A stretch of DNA of 10,275 bases from Acidimicrobiales bacterium (GCA_020439485.1 JAGQSP010000166.1:1-10275), one strand, 5' to 3'. Shown: positions 1 through 7,518, numbered from the stretch's first letter. The notes: generated from the sequence alone by a model not told the origin. A program made the numbers and translations.

Positions 1-1918
1 CAGGGTCGACGAGATGCGGGGTCTGTTGGCCCGGCTGAACGGGTGGGCCGGCCTGTCCAAGTGGCGCAACGACTGGGCCGCCCCAGACGAAGAACGGCCT
101 CGCCTGGCACCCATCGACGTCGTCGCCGCCCTGGCACTGACCGAGGCAGCGGTTGCAACGGGCATGTCGGTCGACTTCGACACCCAAGCCGAGCACGATC
201 TGGACGAAGACGCACTGCTCGACGCCAGGGTTGCGGCGGTGGCTGCGATCCTCGCCCCGTCGCGGCAGGACGCCAGCAGCCTTGAGGCGATCAGGGAAGT
301 GCTGTCGGGGGTTTCGACCCACGAACGCCATCACATCTGGCTGATGGCCCAAGAACATCACTTCGACCGGCACCTGATCGCAAAGATCGACCGCATCGAT
401 CCCGGGCCTGGCACGACCAGGCCGGCGGCTCAGGCGGTGTTCTGCATCGATGTTCGTTCTGAGGGGCTCCGGCGCCACATCGAAGAACTGGGTTCGGCTG
501 CGGGCACGCCGATCGAAACCATCGGGTTCGCCGGATTCTTCGGCGTGCCGCTGAAGGTGCGCAAGCTGGGCTGGGACCACGCCGAGGCCCGCTGCCCGGT
601 GTTGGTCGCCCCGACCGTGGGTTTCTCGGAGCATCCTCACGTCGAATCGGTGGATGCCGCCGCGGGCAGGCTCGGCGCCGCCAGGGCCCGTGATGCCGTG
701 CGTGCCGCACACTCCAAAGCCAAGAAGGGTCAGGGATCGGCGTTTGCAATGGCCGAGGCCGCCGGGTGGCTGGTGGGCCCGATGGCGGCCGCCAAGACGT
801 TCGTTCCGCGCAAGGCCCAAGCCCCCAGCCCGCGGGCTTCCCGGGTGATTCCCGACGACGGCGTGCTGGTCGACCAGAAGATCTTCGCCGCCGAGTCGGT
901 GTTGCGCACGATGGGCCTCATAGAAGGTTTCGCGCCGCTGGTTCTGTTGTGCGGACACGGCAGCGCAACGGTCAACAACCCTCATGCCACGGCGTTGGAC
1001 TGCGGAGCTTGTGCCGGAGCCTCGGGCGATGACAACGCTCTCGCAGTCGCCGGGCTGCTGAACGACGCAGACGTCAGGCTGGCCCTGCACGACCGCGGAA
1101 TCTCGATTCCCGATGACACGTGGTTCGTGGCCGGCCTGCACGACACCGCCAGCGACCACGTCTCGATCCTGGACAAGGCCTCGGCCCCGCACACACATCT
1201 GGGTCAGATCGACCAACTCCAGGCGCTGCTGGATCGGGCCGGCAGGGCCAACGCGGCCGACCGGGCGCAGCATCTCGTCGGCCCGCAACACAAGGTCCGC
1301 GACCGGGGCGCCGACTGGGCGCAGGTGAGGCCCGAGTGGGGTCTGGCGCGGGCCGCCGCATTCATCATCGGCCCGCGGTCGTTGACCGCGGGAGTCGACC
1401 TGGAAGGTCGAGCGTTTCTGCACAGCTACGACCAGGCCAACGATCCGACGGGCCGGGTGCTCGAGACCATCATGACCGCCCCGCTTGTCGTAGGGCACTG
1501 GATCGGGTCGCAGTATTACTTCTCGACCGTCGACCCCGAACGCTTCGGAGCCGGCGACAAGTTGGTGCACAACCCGATCGGCTCCCTCGGGGTGGTGTCG
1601 GGCCCAGGCGGCGACCTGCGGGTGGGTCTGCCGCTGCAGAGCACACACGTGGCCGGCGCCAGGCACCATCAGCCGCTGCGTCTGCTGGCGGTGATCCAGG
1701 CCGACCTCGAGCTGATCGAACAGATCATTGCCAAGAACAAGGTGCTTCAGACCCTGATAGGGGGCTCGTGGCTGCGCATCGCAGCCCGGTCACACCCTCA
1801 CGAACCATGGTCGCTGCGCACCGCCGCCGGCACCTGGCTGTCTTCACCCAGCTCGATCTCGGCTGGCACACTGCGGCCGGGAATCGAACTCGAACCGATC
1901 GTTCACACACGGAGCTGA
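1..1918 (+). CDS. dabA: DabA (DUF2309/UPF0753) inorganic carbon transporter subunit, 5'-truncated by window edge
   Basis: This is the C-terminal part (about 638 residues) of DabA, the cytoplasmic beta-carbonic-anhydrase-like subunit. Together with the membrane protein DabB it takes up CO2/bicarbonate in energy-coupled fashion. Numbered from the first in-window Met (base 14), the zinc and catalytic set is visible: Cys144 and Asp146 in the motif VFCIDVRSE, His315 in LLCGHGS and Cys330 in DCGACAG. The 15-residue His-Cys spacing and the CxD pair match my memory of the Halothiobacillus enzyme (C351, D353, H524, C539). The frame is open to the left edge, and the residues before base 14 (RVDE) read on naturally. 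The family is usually 800-1000 residues long, so the Met at 14 is not the start and some 200 or more residues lie outside. A PII-like gene follows 3 bases after the stop, as in known DAB operons; dabB would be expected upstream. The family assignment is secure; transport activity is inferred. Confidence 0.93.
   Translation, partial: RVDEMRGLLARLNGWAGLSKWRNDWAAPDEERPRLAPIDVVAALALTEAAVATGMSVDFDTQAEHDLDEDALLDARVAAVAAILAPSRQDASSLEAIREVLSGVSTHERHHIWLMAQEHHFDRHLIAKIDRIDPGPGTTRPAAQAVFCIDVRSEGLRRHIEELGSAAGTPIETIGFAGFFGVPLKVRKLGWDHAEARCPVLVAPTVGFSEHPHVESVDAAAGRLGAARARDAVRAAHSKAKKGQGSAFAMAEAAGWLVGPMAAAKTFVPRKAQAPSPRASRVIPDDGVLVDQKIFAAESVLRTMGLIEGFAPLVLLCGHGSATVNNPHATALDCGACAGASGDDNALAVAGLLNDADVRLALHDRGISIPDDTWFVAGLHDTASDHVSILDKASAPHTHLGQIDQLQALLDRAGRANAADRAQHLVGPQHKVRDRGADWAQVRPEWGLARAAAFIIGPRSLTAGVDLEGRAFLHSYDQANDPTGRVLETIMTAPLVVGHWIGSQYYFSTVDPERFGAGDKLVHNPIGSLGVVSGPGGDLRVGLPLQSTHVAGARHHQPLRLLAVIQADLELIEQIIAKNKVLQTLIGGSWLRIAARSHPHEPWSLRTAAGTWLSSPSSISAGTLRPGIELEPIVHTRS
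1911..1914 (+). promoter_or_regulatory. Shine-Dalgarno of the PII-like gene
   Basis: GGAG lies inside the last codons of dabA, 7 bases before the ATG at 1922. It supports that start over the in-frame ATG at 1964 and indicates that translation is coupled to dabA. Confidence 0.6.
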
Positions 1919-1921
1919 CCC

Positions 1922-2263
1922 ATGCAGGCAAACGATTCTAACAAGTGGCCAGGCCTCACTCCCATGGCCAAGGTCGAGGTGGTGGTAGACGGCGAGTTCG
2001 TGCCCAACGTGCGTGATCTTCTGGTGTCGGCGGGTGCTACCGGCTACACCGCCCTGCACGGGGTGTCGGGCTATGGGCATCACGGTGAACACGAGGGCCG
2101 CTTGCTGTTCAACGACCGCAACAGCTTGGCGCTGCTGATCTGTGTGCTGCCTCCCGAACAGGTCGAGGCGGTGGTGGCCGGAATCCGGCGCCTGCTCGAC
2201 GACCAGCACGGAGTGGTGTTCGTCAGCGAGACCCACGTCAGCCGGGCCGACTATTTCAGATAG
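1922..2263 (+). CDS. PII-like regulator of the DAB/bicarbonate-associated type
   Basis: This is a 113-residue PII-superfamily signalling protein of the group found beside dabA (DUF2309) genes and related to the bicarbonate/adenine-nucleotide-binding CPII protein. It probably acts as a soluble trimer that senses carbon or energy status and modulates the DabAB transporter. The ferredoxin-like opening is KVEVVVDGEFVPNVRDLL. The T-loop region GVSGYGHHGEHEGRLLFND has the Gly-His-His signature I associate with DAB-linked members. The C-terminal part ends in GVVFVSETHVSRADYF. It lacks the T-loop tyrosine context of classical GlnB/GlnK, so nitrogen control through uridylylation is unlikely. It starts 3 bases after the dabA stop with a good ribosome-binding site. 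An in-frame ATG at 1964 would remove 14 poorly conserved residues. Its last 13 bases overlap the end of the convergent nitronate monooxygenase gene. The family is confident; the ligand and target are inferred. Confidence 0.85.
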   Translation: MQANDSNKWPGLTPMAKVEVVVDGEFVPNVRDLLVSAGATGYTALHGVSGYGHHGEHEGRLLFNDRNSLALLICVLPPEQVEAVVAGIRRLLDDQHGVVFVSETHVSRADYFR

Positions 2264-3357
2264 CCCTTGGCCCGATCCAGGCCCGCCATGGTCTGGTCGA
2301 CCAGTCGCTGCATCACCTCGCCAACGGATAGGAACTCGCGAACGAACCCGATGCTCTGGCCGGCAGCGCTGTACAGCAGCGGATCGATCTCGAACTCTTC
2401 GACCGCGGTCATCACGTCGCCCACAAGGGCATGTTGGTACGGCATCTTCAGCGGCGGGGGAGCGGCCGCCGAGTTCCATTCCTGGGCCCACATCGAGTTG
2501 ATCTGACGCTGGGGCTTTCCGCTCGAGCCCCGAGTAACCGTGGTGTCGCCGCTGCCGGCGGCCAGCAGCTTGGCGCGCAGAGCCTCGCTGACGGCGTGGT
2601 CGCCGGTTGCGTGTTCTCGAGTCGCCAGCCATATGGTGCCGGTCCACACGCCCTGTGCTCCCATAGCCAGAGCCGCCGCGATCTGAGAGCCGTGGGCGAT
2701 TCCGCCGGCCGCGAGCACCGGAAGATCACCGGCCAGCTCGACCACCTCTGGAACCAGCACAAGGGTGCCGATGGTGCCGGTGTGCCCACCTGCCTCTGAC
2801 CCCTGTGCCACCAGGAAGTCGAGGCCGATGTCGAGATAACGCTCGACGTGACGAGGGCTGCCGATGAGGGCGCCGACCATCTTGCCAGCGTCCTTCAACG
2901 CCTCTACGGCTTCCTTGGTCAAGCCGACACCGAAGGCCACCATGGCGACATCGCTGTCGAGCAGGGCATCGAGTTGGCCTTCGAAATAGTCGGGCGTGCG
3001 AAGTGTCGAGTTGAAGAACGACTTGCGCGTTGCGGGCGGCACCTCATAGCGCCGCACGATGTCGTCGAGGAATTGCTTGTGTTCCTCCGGCAGCGACGCC
3101 TGCACCTGGTCGAGGGTCACGTTCTCGGGCATGCCCGCGGGAATGATCATGTCGACTGCGGTGGGCGCAGTTCCCGATTGGGTCCGCAACGCCTCGAGCT
3201 TGGTCGGAAGGTCCGATGGCTCGTCGTGGGCGATGCCGTAAACGCCCAGCCCACCAGCCTGTGTGATCGCCGCCGCGACCTGGGTGTCGTGGGCGAAGCC
3301 CAGTATCGGTACGTCGATTCCGAGCCTCTCGGTGAACACGTTGCTGATTCGAGCCAT
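2251..3357 (-). CDS. Nitronate monooxygenase (2-nitropropane dioxygenase family)
   Basis: This is a 368-residue FMN-dependent TIM-barrel enzyme. Family members oxidise alkyl nitronates such as propionate 3-nitronate to carbonyl compounds with release of nitrite or nitrate, a detoxification role in the cytoplasm. Diagnostic elements are the flavin-phosphate loop QGSEAGGHTG, whose His is the family's catalytic-base candidate, then LPVLAAGGIAHG and AAALAMGAQGVWTGT. The N-terminus reads PILGFAHDTQVAAAITQAGG instead of the classical PIIQAPM segment. As I recall, this fits an actinobacterial subfamily whose substrate is not settled, so the true reaction is uncertain. Start: ATG at 3355-3357 with no Shine-Dalgarno, but a TANNNT hexamer 6 bases upstream suggests a leaderless message. 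It is divergent from the MFS transporter (45-base gap) and convergent with the PII-like gene. Confidence 0.88.
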   Translation of the reverse strand: MARISNVFTERLGIDVPILGFAHDTQVAAAITQAGGLGVYGIAHDEPSDLPTKLEALRTQSGTAPTAVDMIIPAGMPENVTLDQVQASLPEEHKQFLDDIVRRYEVPPATRKSFFNSTLRTPDYFEGQLDALLDSDVAMVAFGVGLTKEAVEALKDAGKMVGALIGSPRHVERYLDIGLDFLVAQGSEAGGHTGTIGTLVLVPEVVELAGDLPVLAAGGIAHGSQIAAALAMGAQGVWTGTIWLATREHATGDHAVSEALRAKLLAAGSGDTTVTRGSSGKPQRQINSMWAQEWNSAAAPPPLKMPYQHALVGDVMTAVEEFEIDPLLYSAAGQSIGFVREFLSVGEVMQRLVDQTMAGLDRAKGYLK

Positions 3358-3363
3358 GGACAG

Positions 3364-3369
3364 AAGCTA
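3364..3369 (-). promoter_or_regulatory. Putative -10 element of the nitronate monooxygenase gene
   Basis: On the minus strand this reads TAGCTT, matching TANNNT, 6 bases upstream of the ATG. No Shine-Dalgarno is present. A start of transcription at or next to the ATG would give a leaderless mRNA. There is no obvious -35 box, so this is inference only. Confidence 0.35.
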
Positions 3370-3402
3370 ACCCCGCGCCTGTCGAGGTGAGAAGCTGGCC
3401 CG

Positions 3403-4614
3403 GTGAACACACGGGGCATGCAGGGGGCGGCGGTCGATTCGCCGAGGGCTTGGCTAGTGGTCTTGGCCACGTTCTTCGGGTCGGCGGTGACGCTGGGCAC
3501 GGTGTACAGCTTCGGCTCGTTCTTCGACGCGATGGCCGCGGACTTCGGCTCGGGACGCGGCGAAACGGCCGTGGTCTTCGGGATAACGACGTTCACGTTC
3601 TTCTGGCTGAGCCTGGCCACGGGCCGCCTGGCCGATCGGGTCGGGCCCAGGCCTGTGATGTTCCTGGGCGCGGTTTCGTTGGTGGCCGGACTGTTGGCCA
3701 CCAGCCAGGTCGGCTCGTTGACCGTTGGCTACTTCACCTACGGAGCCGGCGCAGGCTTGGCCGGCGCGTGTGCGTACATCCCCATGGTGGCCACGGTTGG
3801 TGGCTGGTTCGAACGTCAGCGCGCCGCTGCCGTCGGTGTGTCGGTAGCCGGAATAGGGGTGGGCACGCTGGTGATGAACCCGTTGGTCACGCGCCTGCTC
3901 GAGACCTATTCGTGGCGCACGACCTTTCGCATTCTCGCCATCGGTGGCGGGGCGATCCTGTTCGCCTGTTCTGCCCTGGTGGCCAGAGCGCCAGGTGCGG
4001 CGGGGTCGGCTCCATCACGGTTTGGCGAGGCGGCCCGGTCGACCCTGTTCCGGCGGCTGTGGCTGGCGGCCCTGTTCTCGGGTCTGGCCCTGTTCGTGCC
4101 GTTCGTGTTCGTGGTGCCATACGCAAAAGACAACGGCGTGTCGGCATCTTCGGCCGCCTGGCTGGTAGGACTGCTGGGCGGTGCCAGCGTGATATCGCGC
4201 ATCGGATTCGGCACGTTGACCAGGCGCTTCGGGACCTTTCGTCTATATCGCCTGGGGGTGACGCTGTTCCCGATCGGATATGTGCTGTGGCTGGTGGCCG
4301 GGTCGTCTTACCTGATGCTGGTGCTTTTCGTGCTGGTCCTGGGCACGGGTTATGGCTCGTTCGTGGCGGTCAGCCCTCTGGTGCTGGCCGGGCGCTTCGG
4401 CGTGGTGGGCCTGGGGTCCTTGATGGGGCTCTTCTACACAACGCAGGGACTCGGGGGTCTGATCGGGCCACCCGTCGCCGGGCGGATGATCGACAGCACC
4501 GACTCGTACACGGCCCCGATCGTTCTGGGGTTGGTGCTGGGTGCTGTGTCGGTCGCGATGTTGTTCGCCATCTCGACCGACGCCAACGGCGACCTCGAGC
4601 CCGAACCCGCCTGA
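3403..4614 (+). CDS. MFS transporter, monocarboxylate/oxalate-formate antiporter-like
   Basis: This 403-residue integral membrane protein of the major facilitator superfamily has a pattern consistent with 12 helices in two halves separated by a short loop near residues 190-215. TM1 is about residues 16-40. The loop 2-3 motif A is GRLADRVGPRP (74-84). The segment GWFERQRAAAVGVSVAGIGVG (about 134-154) resembles the TM4-TM5 signature of the monocarboxylate porter and oxalate/formate antiporter group. A second motif-A-like stretch follows in the C-terminal half (FGTLTRRFG). It probably exchanges or symports a small organic anion; the substrate cannot be read from sequence. The GTG at 3403 is used here; the ATG at 3418 (five codons later) is equally plausible, and neither has a well-spaced Shine-Dalgarno. 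It is divergent from the nitronate monooxygenase gene and ends 5 bases from the end of convergent metA. Confidence 0.88.
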   Translation: MNTRGMQGAAVDSPRAWLVVLATFFGSAVTLGTVYSFGSFFDAMAADFGSGRGETAVVFGITTFTFFWLSLATGRLADRVGPRPVMFLGAVSLVAGLLATSQVGSLTVGYFTYGAGAGLAGACAYIPMVATVGGWFERQRAAAVGVSVAGIGVGTLVMNPLVTRLLETYSWRTTFRILAIGGGAILFACSALVARAPGAAGSAPSRFGEAARSTLFRRLWLAALFSGLALFVPFVFVVPYAKDNGVSASSAAWLVGLLGGASVISRIGFGTLTRRFGTFRLYRLGVTLFPIGYVLWLVAGSSYLMLVLFVLVLGTGYGSFVAVSPLVLAGRFGVVGLGSLMGLFYTTQGLGGLIGPPVAGRMIDSTDSYTAPIVLGLVLGAVSVAMLFAISTDANGDLEPEPA

Positions 4615-4619
4615 GCGGT

Positions 4620-5540
4620 TCAGACCGTCCCGATGCGGTCAACCTCGAATGGTGTGGTCTGGTAGATCTCGTTGATCCAGTTGCCGAACAGCAGATGAGC
4701 CGACGACTTCCAGCGGTTCTGCGGGGCGCGGCTGGGATCGTCGCCGGGGAAGTAGTTGACCGGAACGGCTATCGGCTTGCCGGCAGCGATGTCTCGTTCG
4801 TACTCGCCGCGAAGAGAGTGGGTGTCGTACTCGAAGTGGTTCAGGTTCACCAGCAGCCGATGGGTCGGGTCTTCGACCAGGCACGGGCCCGACACCTCCG
4901 AGTCGACCAGCACGCGCAGTGCGCCAACGCGGTCGATCTCGTCGCGGGGAATCGAAGTCCAGCGGCTGACCGGCACCACGAACTCGTCTGAGATACCCCT
5001 GAGATACGGCGAGGTGGGGGCCAGGTTCTCGTGCACGAAGCAGCCGAAGAGTTTGTCGGCCAACTCGACCTTGGGCACCCCGTAGAAGTGGTGCAGCGCG
5101 GCCATGCCACCCCAGCACACGGCCATCGTGGAGTGCACGTGGGTGCGGGTCCATTCGAAAACCTGCTCGAGCTCGGCCCAATAGCCAACCTGTTCGAACG
5201 GCAGGGTCTCGATCGGAGCACCGGTGATGATCAGCCCGTCGAATCGGTCGGAGGCGACGTCGCTGAACGGCACATAGAACTGCTCGAGGTGAATGGCCGG
5301 GGTGTTCTTGGGGCGATGCTCTGACATGCGCACCAGCGACAGCTGGATCTGCAATGGTGTGGCGCCGATCAGACGCGAGAACTGGGTCTCGGTGTCGATC
5401 TTGTTGGGCATCAGGTTCAGCAGCGCAATGCGCAACGGCCTGATGTCCTGACGTTCGGCCACCGCTTCGCTCATCACATACACGCCCTCGTGTCGGAGGG
5501 TGTCGAACGCGGGCAGGTCTTCTGGAAGTCTTATCGGCAC
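4620..5540 (-). CDS. metA: Homoserine O-acyltransferase MetA, predicted acetyl-CoA specific
   Basis: This 306-residue enzyme is of normal MetA length. It activates L-homoserine for methionine biosynthesis by O-acylation in the cytoplasm. The opening [10 protein letters not shown] and the segment [13 protein letters not shown] are typical. The catalytic residues fall at the positions known for E. coli MetA: Cys142 in MAVCWGG, His235 and Glu237 in NLNHFEYD. Residue 111, in ITGAPIE, is Glu. In this family Gly111 goes with succinyl-CoA and Glu111 with acetyl-CoA, so the product is predicted to be O-acetylhomoserine despite the usual succinyltransferase label. The start is GTG at 5538-5540, fixed by the conserved N-terminus. 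There is no Shine-Dalgarno, but a TANNNT hexamer lies 9 bases upstream. The divergent gap to the EamA gene is only 31 bases, too short for a SAM riboswitch. No other met gene is adjacent. Confidence 0.95.
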   Translation of the reverse strand: MPIRLPEDLPAFDTLRHEGVYVMSEAVAERQDIRPLRIALLNLMPNKIDTETQFSRLIGATPLQIQLSLVRMSEHRPKNTPAIHLEQFYVPFSDVASDRFDGLIITGAPIETLPFEQVGYWAELEQVFEWTRTHVHSTMAVCWGGMAALHHFYGVPKVELADKLFGCFVHENLAPTSPYLRGISDEFVVPVSRWTSIPRDEIDRVGALRVLVDSEVSGPCLVEDPTHRLLVNLNHFEYDTHSLRGEYERDIAAGKPIAVPVNYFPGDDPSRAPQNRWKSSAHLLFGNWINEIYQTTPFEVDRIGTV

Positions 5541-5549
5541 GAACCGGTG

Positions 5550-5555
5550 AGCCTA
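5550..5555 (-). promoter_or_regulatory. Putative -10 element of metA
   Basis: It reads TAGGCT on the minus strand (TANNNT), with 9 bases between it and the GTG at 5540 and no Shine-Dalgarno. This is consistent with a leaderless metA transcript. It sits back to back with the candidate element for the eamA-like gene. Confidence 0.4.
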
Positions 5556-5557
5556 GC

Positions 5558-5563
5558 TACCCT
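5558..5563 (+). promoter_or_regulatory. Putative -10 element of the EamA transporter gene
   Basis: It reads TACCCT (TANNNT), 8 bases before the GTG at 5572. No Shine-Dalgarno precedes the start, which suggests a leaderless message. Only 2 bases separate it from the opposing metA candidate, so the two promoters would compete or be co-regulated. Confidence 0.35.
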
Positions 5564-5571
5564 GGCCGCCC

Positions 5572-6411
5572 GTGACCGCCCTGTTTGCGCTCGCCGGCGC
5601 TCTCATAGTCGGCGCATCCGATTTCGGAGGCGGGTTCGCGTCTCGGTCGACGTCGGCCTTTCGCGTCGCCGGCTGGATCCAGGCGTTCAGCGCGTTGTTC
5701 ATAGCGGTGGCTGTCTGGCTGGTCGACGCACCCGACGTTCGCAACGCCGATCTGCTCGCCGGCGCCGTTGCCGGCGTGTCGGGGACCTTCTCGTTCGTTG
5801 CCCTTTACGCCGCCTTCGCTCGCGGCCAGATAAGCAGGCTTGCGCCGGTCACTGCAGTGGTTGGCGCCGTGGTTCCGACGGTGGTCGGCGTGGCGCGAGG
5901 CGAATCGCTCACCGCTGTTCGTGCGCTGGGTGTGGTGGTGGCGTTGATGGCGATAGCACTCGTCACCCAGGAACGATCCGACGGTGGCCCGTCGTCCACG
6001 CCGGCGTCGGCATTCGCGCTCGCGACGGCTGCTGGCTTGGGCTTCAGCGTGTTCTTCCTGGCCCTGGCCGAGACCCAGCAAGACGCTGGACTGTGGCCGT
6101 TGTTGGTGGCGCGTTGTGTCTCCGTCCCGATCGTGGTGGTGTTGGCACTGCGTCTCACCGGCTCTTTGTCTGTCGAGCGAAGACTCCGCCTGATCCTGAT
6201 CGGCGCCGGGCTGGGCGAGGCGATATCGAACGTGTTCGTGCTGTGGTCGTACCAGCGCGGACCCATAGCGGTGGCCGCGGTGCTGGGCGCCTTCTACCCG
6301 ATCAGTACCGTGCTGCTGGCCCGGTTGGTGCTGAACGAACGGCTCCTGAACATCCAGTGGGTCGGGGTGGCGTTGGCCCTGGTGGCAGTGCCGTTGATAG
6401 CGGCGCCGTGA
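5572..6411 (+). CDS. EamA/DMT-superfamily transporter
   Basis: This 279-residue very hydrophobic protein has about ten predicted helices and the internal duplication of two EamA domains (drug/metabolite transporter superfamily). Members export or import amino acids, metabolites or drugs across the inner membrane. The first repeat ends near RLAPVTAVVGAVVPTVVGVA followed by GES. The second ends with the homologous AVLGAFYPISTVLLARLVLN followed by ER and a final helix reaching residue 278. A hydrophilic loop near residues 130-145 separates the halves. The GTG start at 5572 places the first helix at the N-terminus, normal for the family. It is divergent from metA with a 31-base gap. Export of an amino acid or methionine-pathway metabolite is possible but only guilt by association. 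It is convergent with the amidohydrolase gene. Confidence 0.87.
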   Translation: MTALFALAGALIVGASDFGGGFASRSTSAFRVAGWIQAFSALFIAVAVWLVDAPDVRNADLLAGAVAGVSGTFSFVALYAAFARGQISRLAPVTAVVGAVVPTVVGVARGESLTAVRALGVVVALMAIALVTQERSDGGPSSTPASAFALATAAGLGFSVFFLALAETQQDAGLWPLLVARCVSVPIVVVLALRLTGSLSVERRLRLILIGAGLGEAISNVFVLWSYQRGPIAVAAVLGAFYPISTVLLARLVLNERLLNIQWVGVALALVAVPLIAAP

Positions 6412-6441
6412 CCCAGGTGCCGAGTTCTGGAGTTGGGTGCG

Positions 6442-7509
6442 TCAACCGATCGAGTAGACGCGTTTGGCGGTGCCGCTGAACATGGCGGCCCGCTCGTCGG
6501 GGCTATGGTCGGCGGCCAGTCGCTGCAGGGCGTTCCACACCACGGGATAGGTCAGGCACTGGCGGTCTATCGGGAAGTTCGACTCGAACATCGTGCGATC
6601 GGGCCCGAACGCTTCGATGGTGGCCTCGACCCACGGGCGCCAGCGATCGGCGACCTGCTGGGACGTAGGCGGAGCGTCCAGGTCGCTCCAGCCGGTGCCG
6701 AACTGGTGGTCCATTCCGAGGCCACCGACCTTCACCACCACGTTGGGACAAGTCGACGCGGCGATCAGAGACGAGTGCCACACCGACCAAGACTCGGCCG
6801 CGTTGTCGGCGTAACGCCCGACGTTCAGCGGCCCGCCGAAGTGGTTGAGCACTATCGGCGCCTCGGGCACGGCCCTGGCCAGGGCGACCAGCTCGTGCAA
6901 CTGGTCGTGGTACATCCACGCATCGAAGCTCAAGCCCCGCCGCACCAGCTCTCTGACACCGTCGGCGAAGGTCGGATCGAGCATCATGTTCGGCTCGGGC
7001 CTTTGGTGACCACGCCTGGCCGCCGGTTCGGTGCTGAGGTTGGTGCCGTGACGTATGCCGCGAAACAGACCACGTCCGGCTTCGATGTGGGCGTCCAGAA
7101 CCTCGCCGACCGCGGCTCCGAGCGACATGTCGGCGAACCCGACTATGGCCGAGATGCGGGCCGGTCCCAGCTCGGCCATGAGTTCGGCCTGGGATGCGAC
7201 CGCGCGGGTCTCGCCCACCGGCTGCAGATGATTGGGCCCCTCGTCGTAGGCGTAGCGGCACTCGATGAACACGGTGTGGGTGACGTTGTGCGACGACGAC
7301 ACGTCGGCGTTCAGTTCTGCCGCCAAGTAGCGGCTGGTCGGCATGTCCCAGAGGTGGTGATGGCTGTCGACGATCTCGATGGTGGGGTCGATGGGGTCTT
7401 CTTGGCGCAATGCCAACCAGTCGAAGCGTCCGTAGGTGTCGCCGGGTGTCTTTTCTGTCACCCGCCAATGGTCGCGCGGTGTTTGTGCCGCCACCCAGAA
7501 CTGGGGCAC
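6442..7509 (-). CDS. Amidohydrolase-2 family TIM-barrel hydrolase (COG3618-like)
   Basis: This 355-residue protein belongs to the amidohydrolase-related group that includes sugar lactonases and 2-pyrone-4,6-dicarboxylate lactonase. It most likely hydrolyses a lactone or similar small-molecule ring in the cytoplasm. Visible motifs are the strand-1 HxH in VDSHHHLWD (His50, His52), FRGIRHG (149-155), VLNHFGGP (220-227) and FESNFPID (308-315). At strand 8, where many relatives have Ser-Asp, this protein has Ser310-Asn311, with Asp315 four residues on. I recall the SNFP form from other family members, so the gene is not necessarily inactive. The start is uncertain: GTG at 7509 has no ribosome-binding site, and an in-frame GTG at 7461 would give 339 residues that still contain every motif. 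It is divergent from the TauD-like gene (44-base gap), hinting at a shared pathway. The substrate is unknown. Confidence 0.85.
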   Translation of the reverse strand: MPQFWVAAQTPRDHWRVTEKTPGDTYGRFDWLALRQEDPIDPTIEIVDSHHHLWDMPTSRYLAAELNADVSSSHNVTHTVFIECRYAYDEGPNHLQPVGETRAVASQAELMAELGPARISAIVGFADMSLGAAVGEVLDAHIEAGRGLFRGIRHGTNLSTEPAARRGHQRPEPNMMLDPTFADGVRELVRRGLSFDAWMYHDQLHELVALARAVPEAPIVLNHFGGPLNVGRYADNAAESWSVWHSSLIAASTCPNVVVKVGGLGMDHQFGTGWSDLDAPPTSQQVADRWRPWVEATIEAFGPDRTMFESNFPIDRQCLTYPVVWNALQRLAADHSPDERAAMFSGTAKRVYSIG

Positions 7510-7518
7510 GCTATTGCC

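Noticed and set aside
1844..2647. A 267-codon minus-strand open frame over the dabA end, PII-like gene and nitronate monooxygenase gene
   Set aside because: It crosses three well-supported genes in the wrong frame and has a low-complexity Arg-rich translation.
3387..4991. A long plus-strand open frame (534 codons) across the MFS and metA genes
   Set aside because: Its translation is Arg/Gly-rich with no domain, it covers a clear 12-helix MFS gene in another frame and runs antisense into metA. High GC makes stop codons rare, so long shadow frames are expected.
5541..5571. SAM riboswitch upstream of metA
   Set aside because: The gap to the divergent gene is 31 bases, far too short, and no such fold is evident.
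6411..6438. Inverted repeat ACCCA/TGGGT between the EamA and amidohydrolase genes as a terminator
   Set aside because: Only 5 base pairs with an 18-base loop and no U-tract on either strand; too weak to call.
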